Shown: one piece after another, positions 1 through 7,040 of the stretch
How positions within the stretch are numbered: the first letter of the stretch is position 1
Layout: every line of letters starts with the position of its first letter
Assembly: GCA_047639475.1 (NCBI GenBank)
Contig: JBLIOD010000069.1
Span: 1 to 12,792, forward strand
Length of the DNA stretch: 12,792 bases
Direction: 5' to 3'
Source of the DNA: JAAELZ01 sp047639475
GTDB lineage: Bacteria; Pseudomonadota; Gammaproteobacteria; Arenicellales; Poriferihabitantaceae
The notes under the pieces: model-generated
Told to the model about the DNA's origin: nothing
The model's input: the letters and a program-made list of their open reading frames with translations, nothing else
Databases searched by the model: none
Program-made: the position numbers and the translations under genes

Positions 1-85
1 CCCGATTGAGTTCTTGATCGTGCTGGATTTTATTGACTCTTTGCCCCTTCAGAGACAAAATGCTACTGGAGATGTTGATACTCAT
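1..85 (-). CDS. Possible 5' end of a gene running off the left edge (unrecognised)
   Basis: On the minus strand an ATG at 85-83 opens a frame that stays open for 28 codons to the window edge, beginning MSINISSSILSLKGQRVNKI. The composition is protein-like, with an S/I/L-rich start followed by charged residues. The ILSLKGQRV stretch faintly recalls the N-terminus of ISL3-type transposases, but it is too short to assign. No Shine-Dalgarno sequence precedes the ATG, and the frame is closed by a TGA at 127-125. The opposite strand is also open in the same codon register, from 2 to the TAA at 158-160, so one of the two is a shadow. The minus reading is preferred only because it has a start codon and a more protein-like composition. 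Confidence 0.25.
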   Translation of the reverse strand, partial: MSINISSSILSLKGQRVNKIQHDQELNR

Positions 86-161
86 ATTGTGTGTTGCATA
101 CGAAGCGGGCAGAAACTTTATATTTCAACACCTTATCCTCATATTAGCATCTCTTTTTAAC

Positions 162-1022
162 TCAACAAAGCGAAGAAGAGCCTAATTCCCCCTCCCAACC
201 CAGCAGACTTCTTTTTCGAGTTGCTCCCCATCGGTAGTTTCCAAGGACCCCGCTGGCCCGAATTACCCGGTGACAGGGGATGAGCCAGCCTATCGGATTT
301 TTACCGATTGCGGACCCCACAGCCCGCGAGGCCTTCGGTCGTTCTATGCTTTGGGCAATGGTTTGATAGCTGACGCATTTGCCCATAGGAATCTTCAATA
401 ACGCCTCCCATACCTTTAACTGAAAGTTAGTCCCTTTGATATGTAGGTACAATGGCTTCGTGCCTTCTAACTGAAACAGTGAGTCAACTGTTTCTCTGTG
501 CGCCACATTATCTTCGACGAAAGTGGCATTGATCCATTGGGCACGCAGTTCATCACTGCTTTGTTGTTGCTGTGTTTTATCGATGAAGGCCAACCAACAT
601 ATGCCCTTGCTGGTGGTAGCAATATGCGCTAAGCCGAATGGACTGGGGTAAAAGCCATGACGTAGTGTTAAGCTTTCTCCTTGGTTACGGTATTCGTTGG
701 GTGTCATGGCATAAAAATTAACAAAATGTGCATGCACGCGACTGACACTAGAGAGCCCAGTTTCTAGGCTAAGGTCTAATAATGACGAACTGCTTTGCAA
801 CCTCTGCTGCAAGTCGTTGGTTGTGAGGAACTGTTGAAAACGTTTGGGCGATACACCGACCGACTTTGAAAATAAGCGTTGAACTTGGTTAGTGCTAAGT
901 CCATAGGGGTCACCCAGCTGCTCTAGGTCAGTCAGGGGTACATCTTCACTTTGATGTGCTTCTTGGGTGAGTTGCGCTATCAGGCGTTCAACAATTTGGT
1001 AATCAGAATAAGGCATGTTCAT
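162..1022 (-). CDS. Ada-like fusion: AraC-type HTH plus O6-methylguanine-DNA methyltransferase
   Basis: This 286-residue protein probably repairs O6-alkylguanine (and O4-alkylthymine) by irreversible transfer of the alkyl group to its own cysteine. Residues about 12-112 form an AraC-type helix-turn-helix region (including GLSTNQVQRLFSKSVGVSP and MTPNEYR). Residues about 120-280 form the methyltransferase domain, with the PCHRVI active-site motif placing the acceptor at Cys250 and the conserved NPIGWLIPCH context before it. The start at 1022 is supported by GAGGG about 7 nt upstream; a second in-frame Met lies two codons in. E. coli Ada has about 354 residues and begins with a zinc domain that takes methyl groups from phosphotriesters and turns Ada into an activator. 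That domain is missing here, so any regulatory role would need another trigger. The gene is followed on the same strand only by the doubtful edge frame. The repair function is well supported; the regulatory role is inference. Confidence 0.9.
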   Translation of the reverse strand: MNMPYSDYQIVERLIAQLTQEAHQSEDVPLTDLEQLGDPYGLSTNQVQRLFSKSVGVSPKRFQQFLTTNDLQQRLQSSSSLLDLSLETGLSSVSRVHAHFVNFYAMTPNEYRNQGESLTLRHGFYPSPFGLAHIATTSKGICWLAFIDKTQQQQSSDELRAQWINATFVEDNVAHRETVDSLFQLEGTKPLYLHIKGTNFQLKVWEALLKIPMGKCVSYQTIAQSIERPKASRAVGSAIGKNPIGWLIPCHRVIRASGVLGNYRWGATRKRSLLGWEGELGSSSLC

Positions 1023-1207
1023 AAGGTGCCCTCAAGGCAGGAAATGAATTATTAGACCTAAGCTTAAATGAGCTTTAAGGTGACAGCAATCTGATTATGG
1101 CGTCGAGCAAGTGACGGCGAAAAAAAGGCACATCCTTGTGCAATAATTGAGGAAACAACATAGTGTTAAGTCAGTCAGCCTACTGAAAGTAAACTAACTA
1201 ACTGGTC

Positions 1208-1226
1208 TTGCGTAACCTCTACGCAA
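1208..1226 (-). terminator. Weak hairpin downstream of the degP-type gene
   Basis: A perfect 6-bp inverted repeat, TTGCGT / ACGCAA, with a 7-nt loop lies about 20 nt past the stop of the protease gene. It is not followed by a clear U-tract on the minus strand, so it is at best a weak terminator or an mRNA 3'-end structure. The rest of the 223-bp gap shows only an imperfect AGCTT palindrome around 1060-1075. Confidence 0.25.
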
Positions 1227-1245
1227 TTAGGTCTAGCTAATTAAA

Positions 1246-2766
1246 CTAGGCGATTGGAACGGCAACGAATAAGATTTGTCGCTCACGTTCAATCAGCAAT
1301 AAGATCGATGTTTTGTCTTCGTCTTGTGCAGCTTCAACCGCTTTTATCGCTTCATCTGGAGTAGCTACTTTAGTGCGGCCAATTTTCTTAACCACGTCAC
1401 CGACTTGAACGCCTCTAACGGCGGCCGCACTGTCTGGGTCAATGTCGGTTATAACAACGCCTTGTGTTTCTTTATTGACACTGTATTGCTTGCGAAGTTC
1501 ATCATTGAGTTCACTAAATACCAAGCCCAATGTTTCTTCCATCGACGCTTTTTCAGCCGCTTGAGCCACACCGGGCTGGCTCTTGCTGTCACCGATAATG
1601 GCACTAATAGTTTGGGCTGCATCATTTCGCCACACTGATAAGCTAACGGTGTCCCCGTTTAACGTGTTCGCTACCAAACGAGGTAAATCACGCATTTCGT
1701 CTAGACGTTCACCGTTGTAGTGAGTAATAACGTCACCAGCTTCTAGCCCGCTAAGTTCAGCTGGACTGTCTTCTAAAACACTTCGAATCAAAGCGCCGTA
1801 GGCATCGTCTAATCCTAAACTGTTGGCGATTTCTTCGCTTACCGTGGCAATGTGCACCCCTAACCAACCGCGTTCCACCACGCCATTATCAGTTAATTGA
1901 CTCACTATGTTCTTTACCAAATTGGCAGGAATAGAAAACCCGATCCCAACACTGCCGCCAGAGGGCGAATAAATCGCTGAGTTAACCCCGATAACTTGAC
2001 CTTGTGTATTAAACAAGGGGCCGCCAGAATTCCCGCGGTTAATGGGCGCGTCGATTTGGATGAAATCATCATAAGGGCCAGAGCGAATGTCGCGACCACG
2101 TGCAGAAATGATGCCCGCTGTTACCGTGCCGCCTAAACCAAAGGGGTTGCCGATGGCCATGACCCAGTCGCCGACTTCAGCGTCGTCAGAGTTGCCAAAA
2201 TCAGTATAGGGTAGAGGATGGTCAGCATTTATTTGTAGTACAGCGATATCCGTTTTTTTATCAGAACCCTTTAACGTCGCTGGGTAACGCTTCCCATCTT
2301 GAAATACCACCTCAATTTCATCGGCATCATCAATTACATGGTGATTGGTGACTACAATGCCGTCTTCAGAGACAATAAAGCCAGACCCTAAAGCGTGGGT
2401 TTCACGGGTTTTAGGTGATGGGCTATTTGGACCGTATTGATCGCCGAAAAAGCGACGCATAAATTCATCTAAATCAGGGTTCTGGCGATTACCATAGCGT
2501 GGCGTGTTAGATGCAGCTTTAGGGCGGTTAGTGGTGGATATATTCACCACCGCTGGTTTTACTGCTTTAACCAAGCTAGAAAAGCCGTCGTTCACGTTTA
2601 TTTCGTCGACTAAGCTAGATACCGGGTTGGTTTTAGCAAAAAGACTAGCAGAGCCCAGCATGATTACTAAGCCAGTAATCATTGCGGTGGTGACAGTGCA
2701 AATTGAGTATTTTGGAATGCGATTGTCTTGTGTAGAATTCGCCTTAAATTGGCTGCCAGTTGTCAT
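1246..2766 (-). CDS. Periplasmic Do-family (DegP/MucD-type) serine protease with two PDZ domains
   Basis: An HtrA/Do-family protease that degrades, and may chaperone, misfolded envelope proteins in the periplasm. The 506-residue product has a hydrophobic export segment at about residues 21-44 after a basic stretch (NRIPK), then a trypsin-like domain with the catalytic triad His143 (TNHHV), Asp173 (TDIAV) and Ser247 (GNSGGP). PDZ1 lies at about 295-400 (GWLGVHI...GLEAGDVI) and PDZ2 at about 410-505 (GVQVGDVV). Two PDZ domains fit DegP/DegQ/MucD rather than single-PDZ DegS. The start at 2766 (MTTGSQF) is chosen over an upstream in-frame ATG at 2841 because GAGG sits about 7 nt before it and the upstream 25 residues would push the export signal inward. 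The leader before the hydrophobic segment is about 20 residues, longer than usual, so an uncleaved membrane anchor is possible. The gene is transcribed divergently from betA. No convincing sigma-E promoter was found by eye. Confidence 0.93.
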   Translation of the reverse strand: MTTGSQFKANSTQDNRIPKYSICTVTTAMITGLVIMLGSASLFAKTNPVSSLVDEINVNDGFSSLVKAVKPAVVNISTTNRPKAASNTPRYGNRQNPDLDEFMRRFFGDQYGPNSPSPKTRETHALGSGFIVSEDGIVVTNHHVIDDADEIEVVFQDGKRYPATLKGSDKKTDIAVLQINADHPLPYTDFGNSDDAEVGDWVMAIGNPFGLGGTVTAGIISARGRDIRSGPYDDFIQIDAPINRGNSGGPLFNTQGQVIGVNSAIYSPSGGSVGIGFSIPANLVKNIVSQLTDNGVVERGWLGVHIATVSEEIANSLGLDDAYGALIRSVLEDSPAELSGLEAGDVITHYNGERLDEMRDLPRLVANTLNGDTVSLSVWRNDAAQTISAIIGDSKSQPGVAQAAEKASMEETLGLVFSELNDELRKQYSVNKETQGVVITDIDPDSAAAVRGVQVGDVVKKIGRTKVATPDEAIKAVEAAQDEDKTSILLLIERERQILFVAVPIA

Positions 2767-2877
2767 GTGAACCTCATCATGTGTTGTTTTAGGTGCAAAA
2801 GTTAGCACTCGCTTCGAGCGCTTTCTTAAACAGTGGGGCAACTATAATGAAAGCCAACTATCACTCGAATGAACGTT

Positions 2878-2904
2878 AGGTTAAGAAAAGTTAATGATTA
2901 ACCT
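2878..2904. promoter_or_regulatory. Palindromic TTAA-rich element in the degP/betA divergent region
   Basis: A perfect 13-bp palindrome, GTTAAT-G-ATTAAC, occupies 2890-2902. It is nested in a wider inverted repeat, AGGTTAA (2878-2884) and TTAACCT (2898-2904). A further ATTAAC lies near 2915. This stacked dyad in the 277-bp region between two divergent start codons is what a dimeric repressor or activator operator looks like, but no regulator gene is adjacent and BetI is not encoded here. Its function is inference. Confidence 0.4.
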
Positions 2905-2984
2905 TTCTATGAGGATTAACTGCGATTCACCTTGGTTGCTATATGACAGTCGCCCATGAGGGTTCGTTCGGTAGACAGAGTACA

Positions 2985-2990
2985 TATAAT
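2985..2990 (+). promoter_or_regulatory. Candidate -10 element for betA
   Basis: A perfect TATAAT lies 53 bp upstream of the betA start codon. The best -35 at 16-17 bp spacing is poor (TTCGTT), so the promoter would need an activator or is weak. It lies on the betA side of the palindromic element at 2878-2904, which could act on it. Confidence 0.35.
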
Positions 2991-3043
2991 CAAGTCTAAT
3001 ATCGCCTCAACACTGACAAACCGAAAGAACAAGTACAAAACCT

Positions 3044-4651
3044 ATGTCCAAACAATATGACTTTATTATTTTAGGCGCGGGCTCCGCTGGTTGCGTACTC
3101 GCTAACCGTTTGAGCGAAGATCCTGATGTTAACGTACTGTTAATTGAAGCAGGTAAATGGGCACCATGGTGGGATTTCAGAGTGCATATGCCAGCTGCGT
3201 TAGCTTGGCCGCTTAATGGTAAAACTTATAATTGGGCTTATGAGTCTGAGCCAGAGCCCCATATGAATAACCGTCGTATTGCGCACCCACGGGGTAAAGC
3301 AGTCGGTGGTTCTTCAGCGATTAATGGCATGATTTATGTGCGTGGCAATCGTGGTGATTATGATAAATGGGCGAGCAACGACGGTTTAGAGCATTGGTCT
3401 TATCAGCATAATTTGCCTTATTTTAAAAAGATGGAAACATGGCTGGGCGGGAAAAGCGATTACCGAGGTTCCGATGGCCCTATGAATATTACCGTTGGAG
3501 CCTGCGAAAATCCTTTATTCAAAGCATGGTTTGAATCTGCACAACAAGCAGGGCACTTGTACTCTGATGATCTAAATGGTGCGAACCAAGAAGGTGTCGG
3601 CCGTTTTGACATGACGGTTTTTAAGGGCAAGCGTATGAGTGTTTCGCGTGGCCATCTAGAATCAGCAATACAAAGGCCCAATTTAACGCTCAAAACCGGC
3701 ACCGAAGTCGCTACCTTGATTCTTAAAGATAAAGTGGTTAGTGGCGTTAATTTAGTGAATGGTGAAAAACTGTACGCCAAAGAAGTCATCAGTAGCCTAG
3801 GCGCATTCGGGTCACCTAAACTATTACAACTGTCGGGTATAGGCAATGCCACAGACCTTGAAGCGGTGGGTGTGGATGTTCAACACGACCTGCCGGGAGT
3901 AGGGCAAAATTTACAAGACCATTTAGAAATTTACATGCAGCAAGCCTGTAAAAAACCAGTGTCGTTATATCCGTCAATGAAGTGGTGGAATCAGGCACGA
4001 ATAGGGGTGCAGTGGTACTTTAACAACACCGGTGTCGGCGCTTCAAATCAATTTGAAGGCGGTGGATTTATTAAATCTAATGACCAATGTGCTTACCCTA
4101 ACTTGCAGTATCACTTTTTGCCGATAGCAATACGCTACGATGGGACACCGCAAAAGCAACATGGTTTTCAAGTGCACGTCGGCCCCATGAACTCTGATGT
4201 GCGTGGCAGTGTCACTTTAAAGTCTAACGACTACCGCGATGCACCCCGTATTCAATTTAACTACCTATCTACCGAACAGGAAAAGCGTGAATGGGTAGAA
4301 GCGATTCACAAAACCCGGGAGATTTTCAGTCAAAGTGCTTTTGATGAGCTACGAGGTGAAGCCTTATCACCCACTGACGATATGCAAACCGACGAACAAA
4401 TTCTGGAATTCGTTCGCAATAACGGCGAAAGCGCCTATCACCCAAGTTGTACCTGCAAGATGGGTTATGACGACATGGCCGTGATTGATGGGGAGATGAA
4501 AGTGCATGGAATACAAGGGTTGCGGGTAGTTGATGCTAGCGTATTCCCCACTATTACTAACGGTAATCTTAACTGCCCCACTATTATGACGGCTGAAAAA
4601 TCAGCGGATATTATCAAAGGTAATCAGTTACTGGCGCCCATTGTGGTGTAA
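3044..4651 (+). CDS. betA: Choline dehydrogenase (GMC-family FAD oxidoreductase)
   Basis: Oxidises choline to betaine aldehyde, the first step to the osmoprotectant glycine betaine, probably membrane-associated and passing electrons to the respiratory chain. The 535-residue protein opens with the FAD-binding Rossmann motif GAGSAG (11-16) and carries the GMC signature region GKAVGGSSAINGM (about 85-97). The C-terminal catalytic pair is visible as His466 (YHPSCTCKMG) and Asn510 (NGNLNCPT). Long stretches closely resemble E. coli BetA as I recall it, for example the SLYPSMKWWNQARIG and YPNLQYHFLP segments, so choline is favoured over the broader alcohol dehydrogenases of this family. Length fits (E. 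coli BetA is about 556 residues). No betB (betaine aldehyde dehydrogenase), betI or betT is adjacent, so the second step must be encoded elsewhere. No strong ribosome binding site precedes the ATG. Substrate remains an inference from similarity. Confidence 0.82.
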   Translation: MSKQYDFIILGAGSAGCVLANRLSEDPDVNVLLIEAGKWAPWWDFRVHMPAALAWPLNGKTYNWAYESEPEPHMNNRRIAHPRGKAVGGSSAINGMIYVRGNRGDYDKWASNDGLEHWSYQHNLPYFKKMETWLGGKSDYRGSDGPMNITVGACENPLFKAWFESAQQAGHLYSDDLNGANQEGVGRFDMTVFKGKRMSVSRGHLESAIQRPNLTLKTGTEVATLILKDKVVSGVNLVNGEKLYAKEVISSLGAFGSPKLLQLSGIGNATDLEAVGVDVQHDLPGVGQNLQDHLEIYMQQACKKPVSLYPSMKWWNQARIGVQWYFNNTGVGASNQFEGGGFIKSNDQCAYPNLQYHFLPIAIRYDGTPQKQHGFQVHVGPMNSDVRGSVTLKSNDYRDAPRIQFNYLSTEQEKREWVEAIHKTREIFSQSAFDELRGEALSPTDDMQTDEQILEFVRNNGESAYHPSCTCKMGYDDMAVIDGEMKVHGIQGLRVVDASVFPTITNGNLNCPTIMTAEKSADIIKGNQLLAPIVV

Positions 4652-4721
4652 AGCCTTGTACAGCAAATGCGCTGAGGTCATCAACGCTACGCAGATTAAG
4701 TAAATTAACGTATAATAGGCT

Positions 4722-4757
4722 TTGATTGCGGCTCGCTCAGTCGTTATAATCGCGCGG
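4722..4757 (+). promoter_or_regulatory. Sigma-70-type promoter of rpmF-plsX-fabH with GC-rich discriminator
   Basis: TTGATT (4722-4727), a 17-bp spacer and a perfect TATAAT (4745-4750) form a near-consensus promoter about 60 bp before rpmF. The bases after the -10 are CGCGCGG, a GC-rich discriminator of the kind linked to ppGpp/DksA control of ribosomal promoters; start would be near 4757. A second TATAAT at 4711-4716 lacks a good -35 box but could be part of a tandem promoter. Confidence 0.7.
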
Positions 4758-4762
4758 CTTTA

Positions 4763-4787
4763 CGGCCTCCCTGTTGAAGGCGGGCCG
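4763..4787 (+). promoter_or_regulatory. Hairpin in the 5' leader of rpmF
   Basis: CGGCC (4763-4767) pairs with GGCCG (4783-4787), with an inner CCT/AGG helix (4770-4772 with 4778-4780) closing a 5-nt loop. It sits directly after the predicted transcription start and about 27 nt before the rpmF start codon. It could stabilise the message or serve as a binding site for autoregulation by L32, but neither is shown. It is not a terminator: no U-tract follows. Confidence 0.4.
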
Positions 4788-4814
4788 AACTTATTTTAAA
4801 TAGAGAATATTTCC

Positions 4815-4997
4815 ATGGCAGTACAACAAGACAAAAAGAGTCGGTCACGTCGAGACATGCGTCGTTCACACGATTCCTTACCTGATGTGACATTATCAGA
4901 AGATTCAACAACGGGTGAGTTACACCGTCGTCACCACGTTACTAAAACAGGCTATTACAAAGGCAAGCAAGTCATCGTAATGGCGAATAAAGACTAG
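4815..4997 (+). CDS. rpmF: 50S ribosomal protein L32
   Basis: Structural protein of the large ribosomal subunit, 60 residues. It starts MAVQQDKKSRSRRDMRRSHD and contains the family hallmarks RRSHDSL, GELHRRHHV and GYYKGKQV. There are no cysteines, so it is the zinc-independent (C-minus) form normal in gammaproteobacteria. AGAG lies about 9 nt before the ATG. It is the first gene of an operon with plsX (30-nt gap) and fabH. The commonly adjacent upstream gene yceD (DUF177) is absent; the DNA before the promoter holds betA instead. Confidence 0.97.
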   Translation: MAVQQDKKSRSRRDMRRSHDSLPDVTLSEDSTTGELHRRHHVTKTGYYKGKQVIVMANKD

Positions 4998-5027
4998 CTG
5001 TTTTAGGCTCTGGTTAAGAGTCGACCG

Positions 5028-6026
5028 ATGACAACTATCTCAGTCGACGTTATGGGGGGTGACCAAGGATTGCCGGTCACCGTTCCTGCTGTAATAAACG
5101 CGCTCAATTCTGATTTGCAATTTGATTGCATTTTGGTGGGTGATGAGCAGCAAATAAACGCCTCGCTTGATGACGCAACTACGTCTCAAAGCGTGCGTGA
5201 TAGGATACAAATTCAACATGCTACACAAGTAGTTGAAATGGATGAAGCGCCTGCGATGGCGTTGCGCAAGAAAAAGGATTCATCAATGCGTCTGTGCATT
5301 GAGAAGGTAAAAAGCCAAGAAGCGGATGCTTGCGTCAGTGCAGGTAATACCGGTGCACTCATGGCCACCGCCAGATTTGTATTAAAAACCATTGAAGGAA
5401 TAGATCGTCCCGCTATCTGTTCTGCTATGCCGCGTTTAAAAGGCGTGAGTCATATTCTAGATCTGGGTGCCAATGTCGATAGCTCGGCAGAAAGTTTGTT
5501 GCAGTTTGGCCTGATGGGCGCCGCAGTAGTTAAAAGTTTACACCATTCTGTTGAGCAACCCAGCGTGGCGCTATTAAATATTGGCAGTGAAGATGTAAAG
5601 GGCAATGAGCTAATAAAGCAGGCGGCTGAGTTATTCAAAGCCAGTCACCTAAATTATGTAGGTTATGTGGAAGGCGACGATATTTTCATGGGCAATACAG
5701 ACGTCATCGTGTGTGATGGCTTTGTCGGTAATGTGGCACTTAAAACCAGTGAAGGCTTAGCGCAGATGGTTAATCAAGCTTTACGGGAAGAGTTTTCTCG
5801 TACCTTGAGCACCAAGCTATCCGCGTTATTTGCTAAGCCCGTATTGCAAGCGCTTAAAAATCGAATTGATCATCGCCGATATAATGGCGCATCGTTTGTG
5901 GGTTTAAACGGGATTGTTATCAAGTCGCATGGCGGTACAGATGTACTCGGTTTTGAAAGCGCAATAAAAGTTGCCATAAAAGAATCGCGTGCAGGTATCA
6001 TCGAGAACATTAAAAAAAGATTGTAA
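5028..6026 (+). CDS. plsX: Phosphate acyltransferase PlsX
   Basis: Makes acyl-phosphate from acyl-ACP and inorganic phosphate; acyl-phosphate is then used by PlsY to start phospholipid synthesis at the cytoplasmic membrane. The 332-residue product shows the family pattern: VDVMGGDQG (6-14), SAGNTGALM (104-112), LDLGANVD (144-151), NIGSEDVKGNEL (184-195) and CDGFVGNVALKT (229-240). Length is near the family norm of about 340. The start is supported by AAGAG about 8 nt upstream. It lies 30 nt after rpmF and 10 nt before fabH, the classic order in proteobacteria, so the three genes are almost certainly cotranscribed. Confidence 0.96.
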   Translation: MTTISVDVMGGDQGLPVTVPAVINALNSDLQFDCILVGDEQQINASLDDATTSQSVRDRIQIQHATQVVEMDEAPAMALRKKKDSSMRLCIEKVKSQEADACVSAGNTGALMATARFVLKTIEGIDRPAICSAMPRLKGVSHILDLGANVDSSAESLLQFGLMGAAVVKSLHHSVEQPSVALLNIGSEDVKGNELIKQAAELFKASHLNYVGYVEGDDIFMGNTDVIVCDGFVGNVALKTSEGLAQMVNQALREEFSRTLSTKLSALFAKPVLQALKNRIDHRRYNGASFVGLNGIVIKSHGGTDVLGFESAIKVAIKESRAGIIENIKKRL

Positions 6027-6036
6027 GACATTAGGA

Positions 6037-7005
6037 ATGCGCTATTCACGTATAACAGGTACCGGAAGTTACCTGCCCAAAAATCGGCTAAGTAACGAAG
6101 AACTAGCGAAAACTGTTGATACCACCGACGAGTGGATAAGAGAGCGAACGGGTATTTCAGCGCGACATATCGCTGCAGAGGGCGAATTTACGTCAGATTT
6201 AGCAGTTGAAGCGGCCAAAAAAGCAATCGAAGCCAGTGGCCTGGATGCACAAGACATTGACTTAATTATCGTTGCCACATCAACCCCAGATTTGGTTTTC
6301 CCTAGTACCGCGTCTATTGTTCAGGAAAAATTAGGCATTCGTGGTTGCCCTGCATTTGATGTGCAAGCCGTATGCGCGGGTTTTGCTTATGGTTTGTCCG
6401 TTGGTGATCAATTCGTTCGCGGCGGCGGCGCGTCTAAAGTATTAGTTATCGGCGCGGAAACCTTCTCAAGAATATTGGATTGGAGCGATCGCCGAACTTG
6501 CGTATTGTTTGGTGATGGAGCAGGAGCAGTAGTTCTAGAAGCCAGTGATCAACCGGGTATTCATAGTACGCATATCCACGCTGATGGCCGTTTTAAAGAT
6601 CTGCTATGTGTGCCTAGCGGCGTATCGAAACAGTATAAAGATGTGATTGACGCTAATGCCTTTGTGCAAATGGACGGCCAAAAGGTTTTCCGTTGGGCCG
6701 TGAAAGAAATGGGCAATCTAGCGAAGAAAACTTTAGAAGAAAATCAGCTTTCGGTGGAAGATCTAGATTGGATGGTGCCGCACCAGGCCAATATTCGAAT
6801 TATCGAAGCAGTTGCTCAAAAAGCAGGCGTACCGATGGATAAAGTCGTGGTGACTGTAGACCAGCACGGTAACACGTCTGCTGCCTCAGTGCCTTTGGCT
6901 TTAGATACCGCAGTGCGAGACGGGCGAATTCAACCCGGGCATAAAATCATTATTGAGGCCTTCGGTGGCGGCTTTACCTGGGGCTCTGCGCTAATTACGA
7001 TGTAG
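6037..7005 (+). CDS. fabH: Beta-ketoacyl-ACP synthase III
   Basis: Condenses acetyl-CoA with malonyl-ACP to start fatty acid synthesis. The 322-residue product has the thiolase-fold catalytic triad Cys113 (AVCAGF), His249 (PHQAN) and Asn279 (HGNTSAAS), plus the GGGFTWGS glycine-rich C-terminus. The start at 6037 (MRYSRITGTG) is preferred over an in-frame ATG at 5989, which would lie inside plsX and add 16 residues foreign to the family; GTAAGA and AGGA lie just before it. It follows plsX by 10 nt. The usual downstream partners fabD, fabG and acpP are not here: the next gene is on the other strand. Confidence 0.97.
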   Translation: MRYSRITGTGSYLPKNRLSNEELAKTVDTTDEWIRERTGISARHIAAEGEFTSDLAVEAAKKAIEASGLDAQDIDLIIVATSTPDLVFPSTASIVQEKLGIRGCPAFDVQAVCAGFAYGLSVGDQFVRGGGASKVLVIGAETFSRILDWSDRRTCVLFGDGAGAVVLEASDQPGIHSTHIHADGRFKDLLCVPSGVSKQYKDVIDANAFVQMDGQKVFRWAVKEMGNLAKKTLEENQLSVEDLDWMVPHQANIRIIEAVAQKAGVPMDKVVVTVDQHGNTSAASVPLALDTAVRDGRIQPGHKIIIEAFGGGFTWGSALITM

Positions 7006-7014
7006 TTTGAATTT

Positions 7015-7040
7015 GCTCTATGTCGGTAGGTGAATAGAGC
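7015..7040. terminator. Convergent hairpin between fabH and the aminotransferase gene
   Basis: A perfect 7-bp inverted repeat, GCTCTAT (7015-7021) and ATAGAGC (7034-7040), with a 12-nt loop fills the gap between two convergent stop codons. The flanking bases are AT-rich but there is no long T-run on either side. A bidirectional terminator is the natural reading from position; strength is uncertain. Confidence 0.5.

Noticed and set aside
1504..2770. Several short open frames antisense to the protease gene
   Set aside because: They lie wholly inside a well-supported gene, lack ribosome binding sites and resemble no protein family.
2767..2841. In-frame ATG giving a 25-residue longer protease
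   Set aside because: The ATG at 2766 has GAGG at proper distance; the longer form has no ribosome binding site and pushes the export signal further inward.
3460..3998. Open frames antisense to betA
   Set aside because: They are shadows of the high-confidence betA frame with low-complexity translations and no start signals.
4815..4997. Absence of zinc-binding cysteines in L32 as a sign of degeneration
   Set aside because: Cysteine-free L32 is the normal form in E. coli and many other gammaproteobacteria.
5989..6036. In-frame ATG that would extend fabH upstream into plsX
   Set aside because: The extra 16 residues are not part of the FabH family, and they are translated from the plsX C-terminal coding region in another frame. 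The ATG at 6037 gives the standard N-terminus.
6126..6140. Near-DnaA box (one mismatch, reverse strand) in fabH
   Set aside because: It encodes the conserved DEWIRER stretch of FabH and stands alone, so it is explained by coding constraint.
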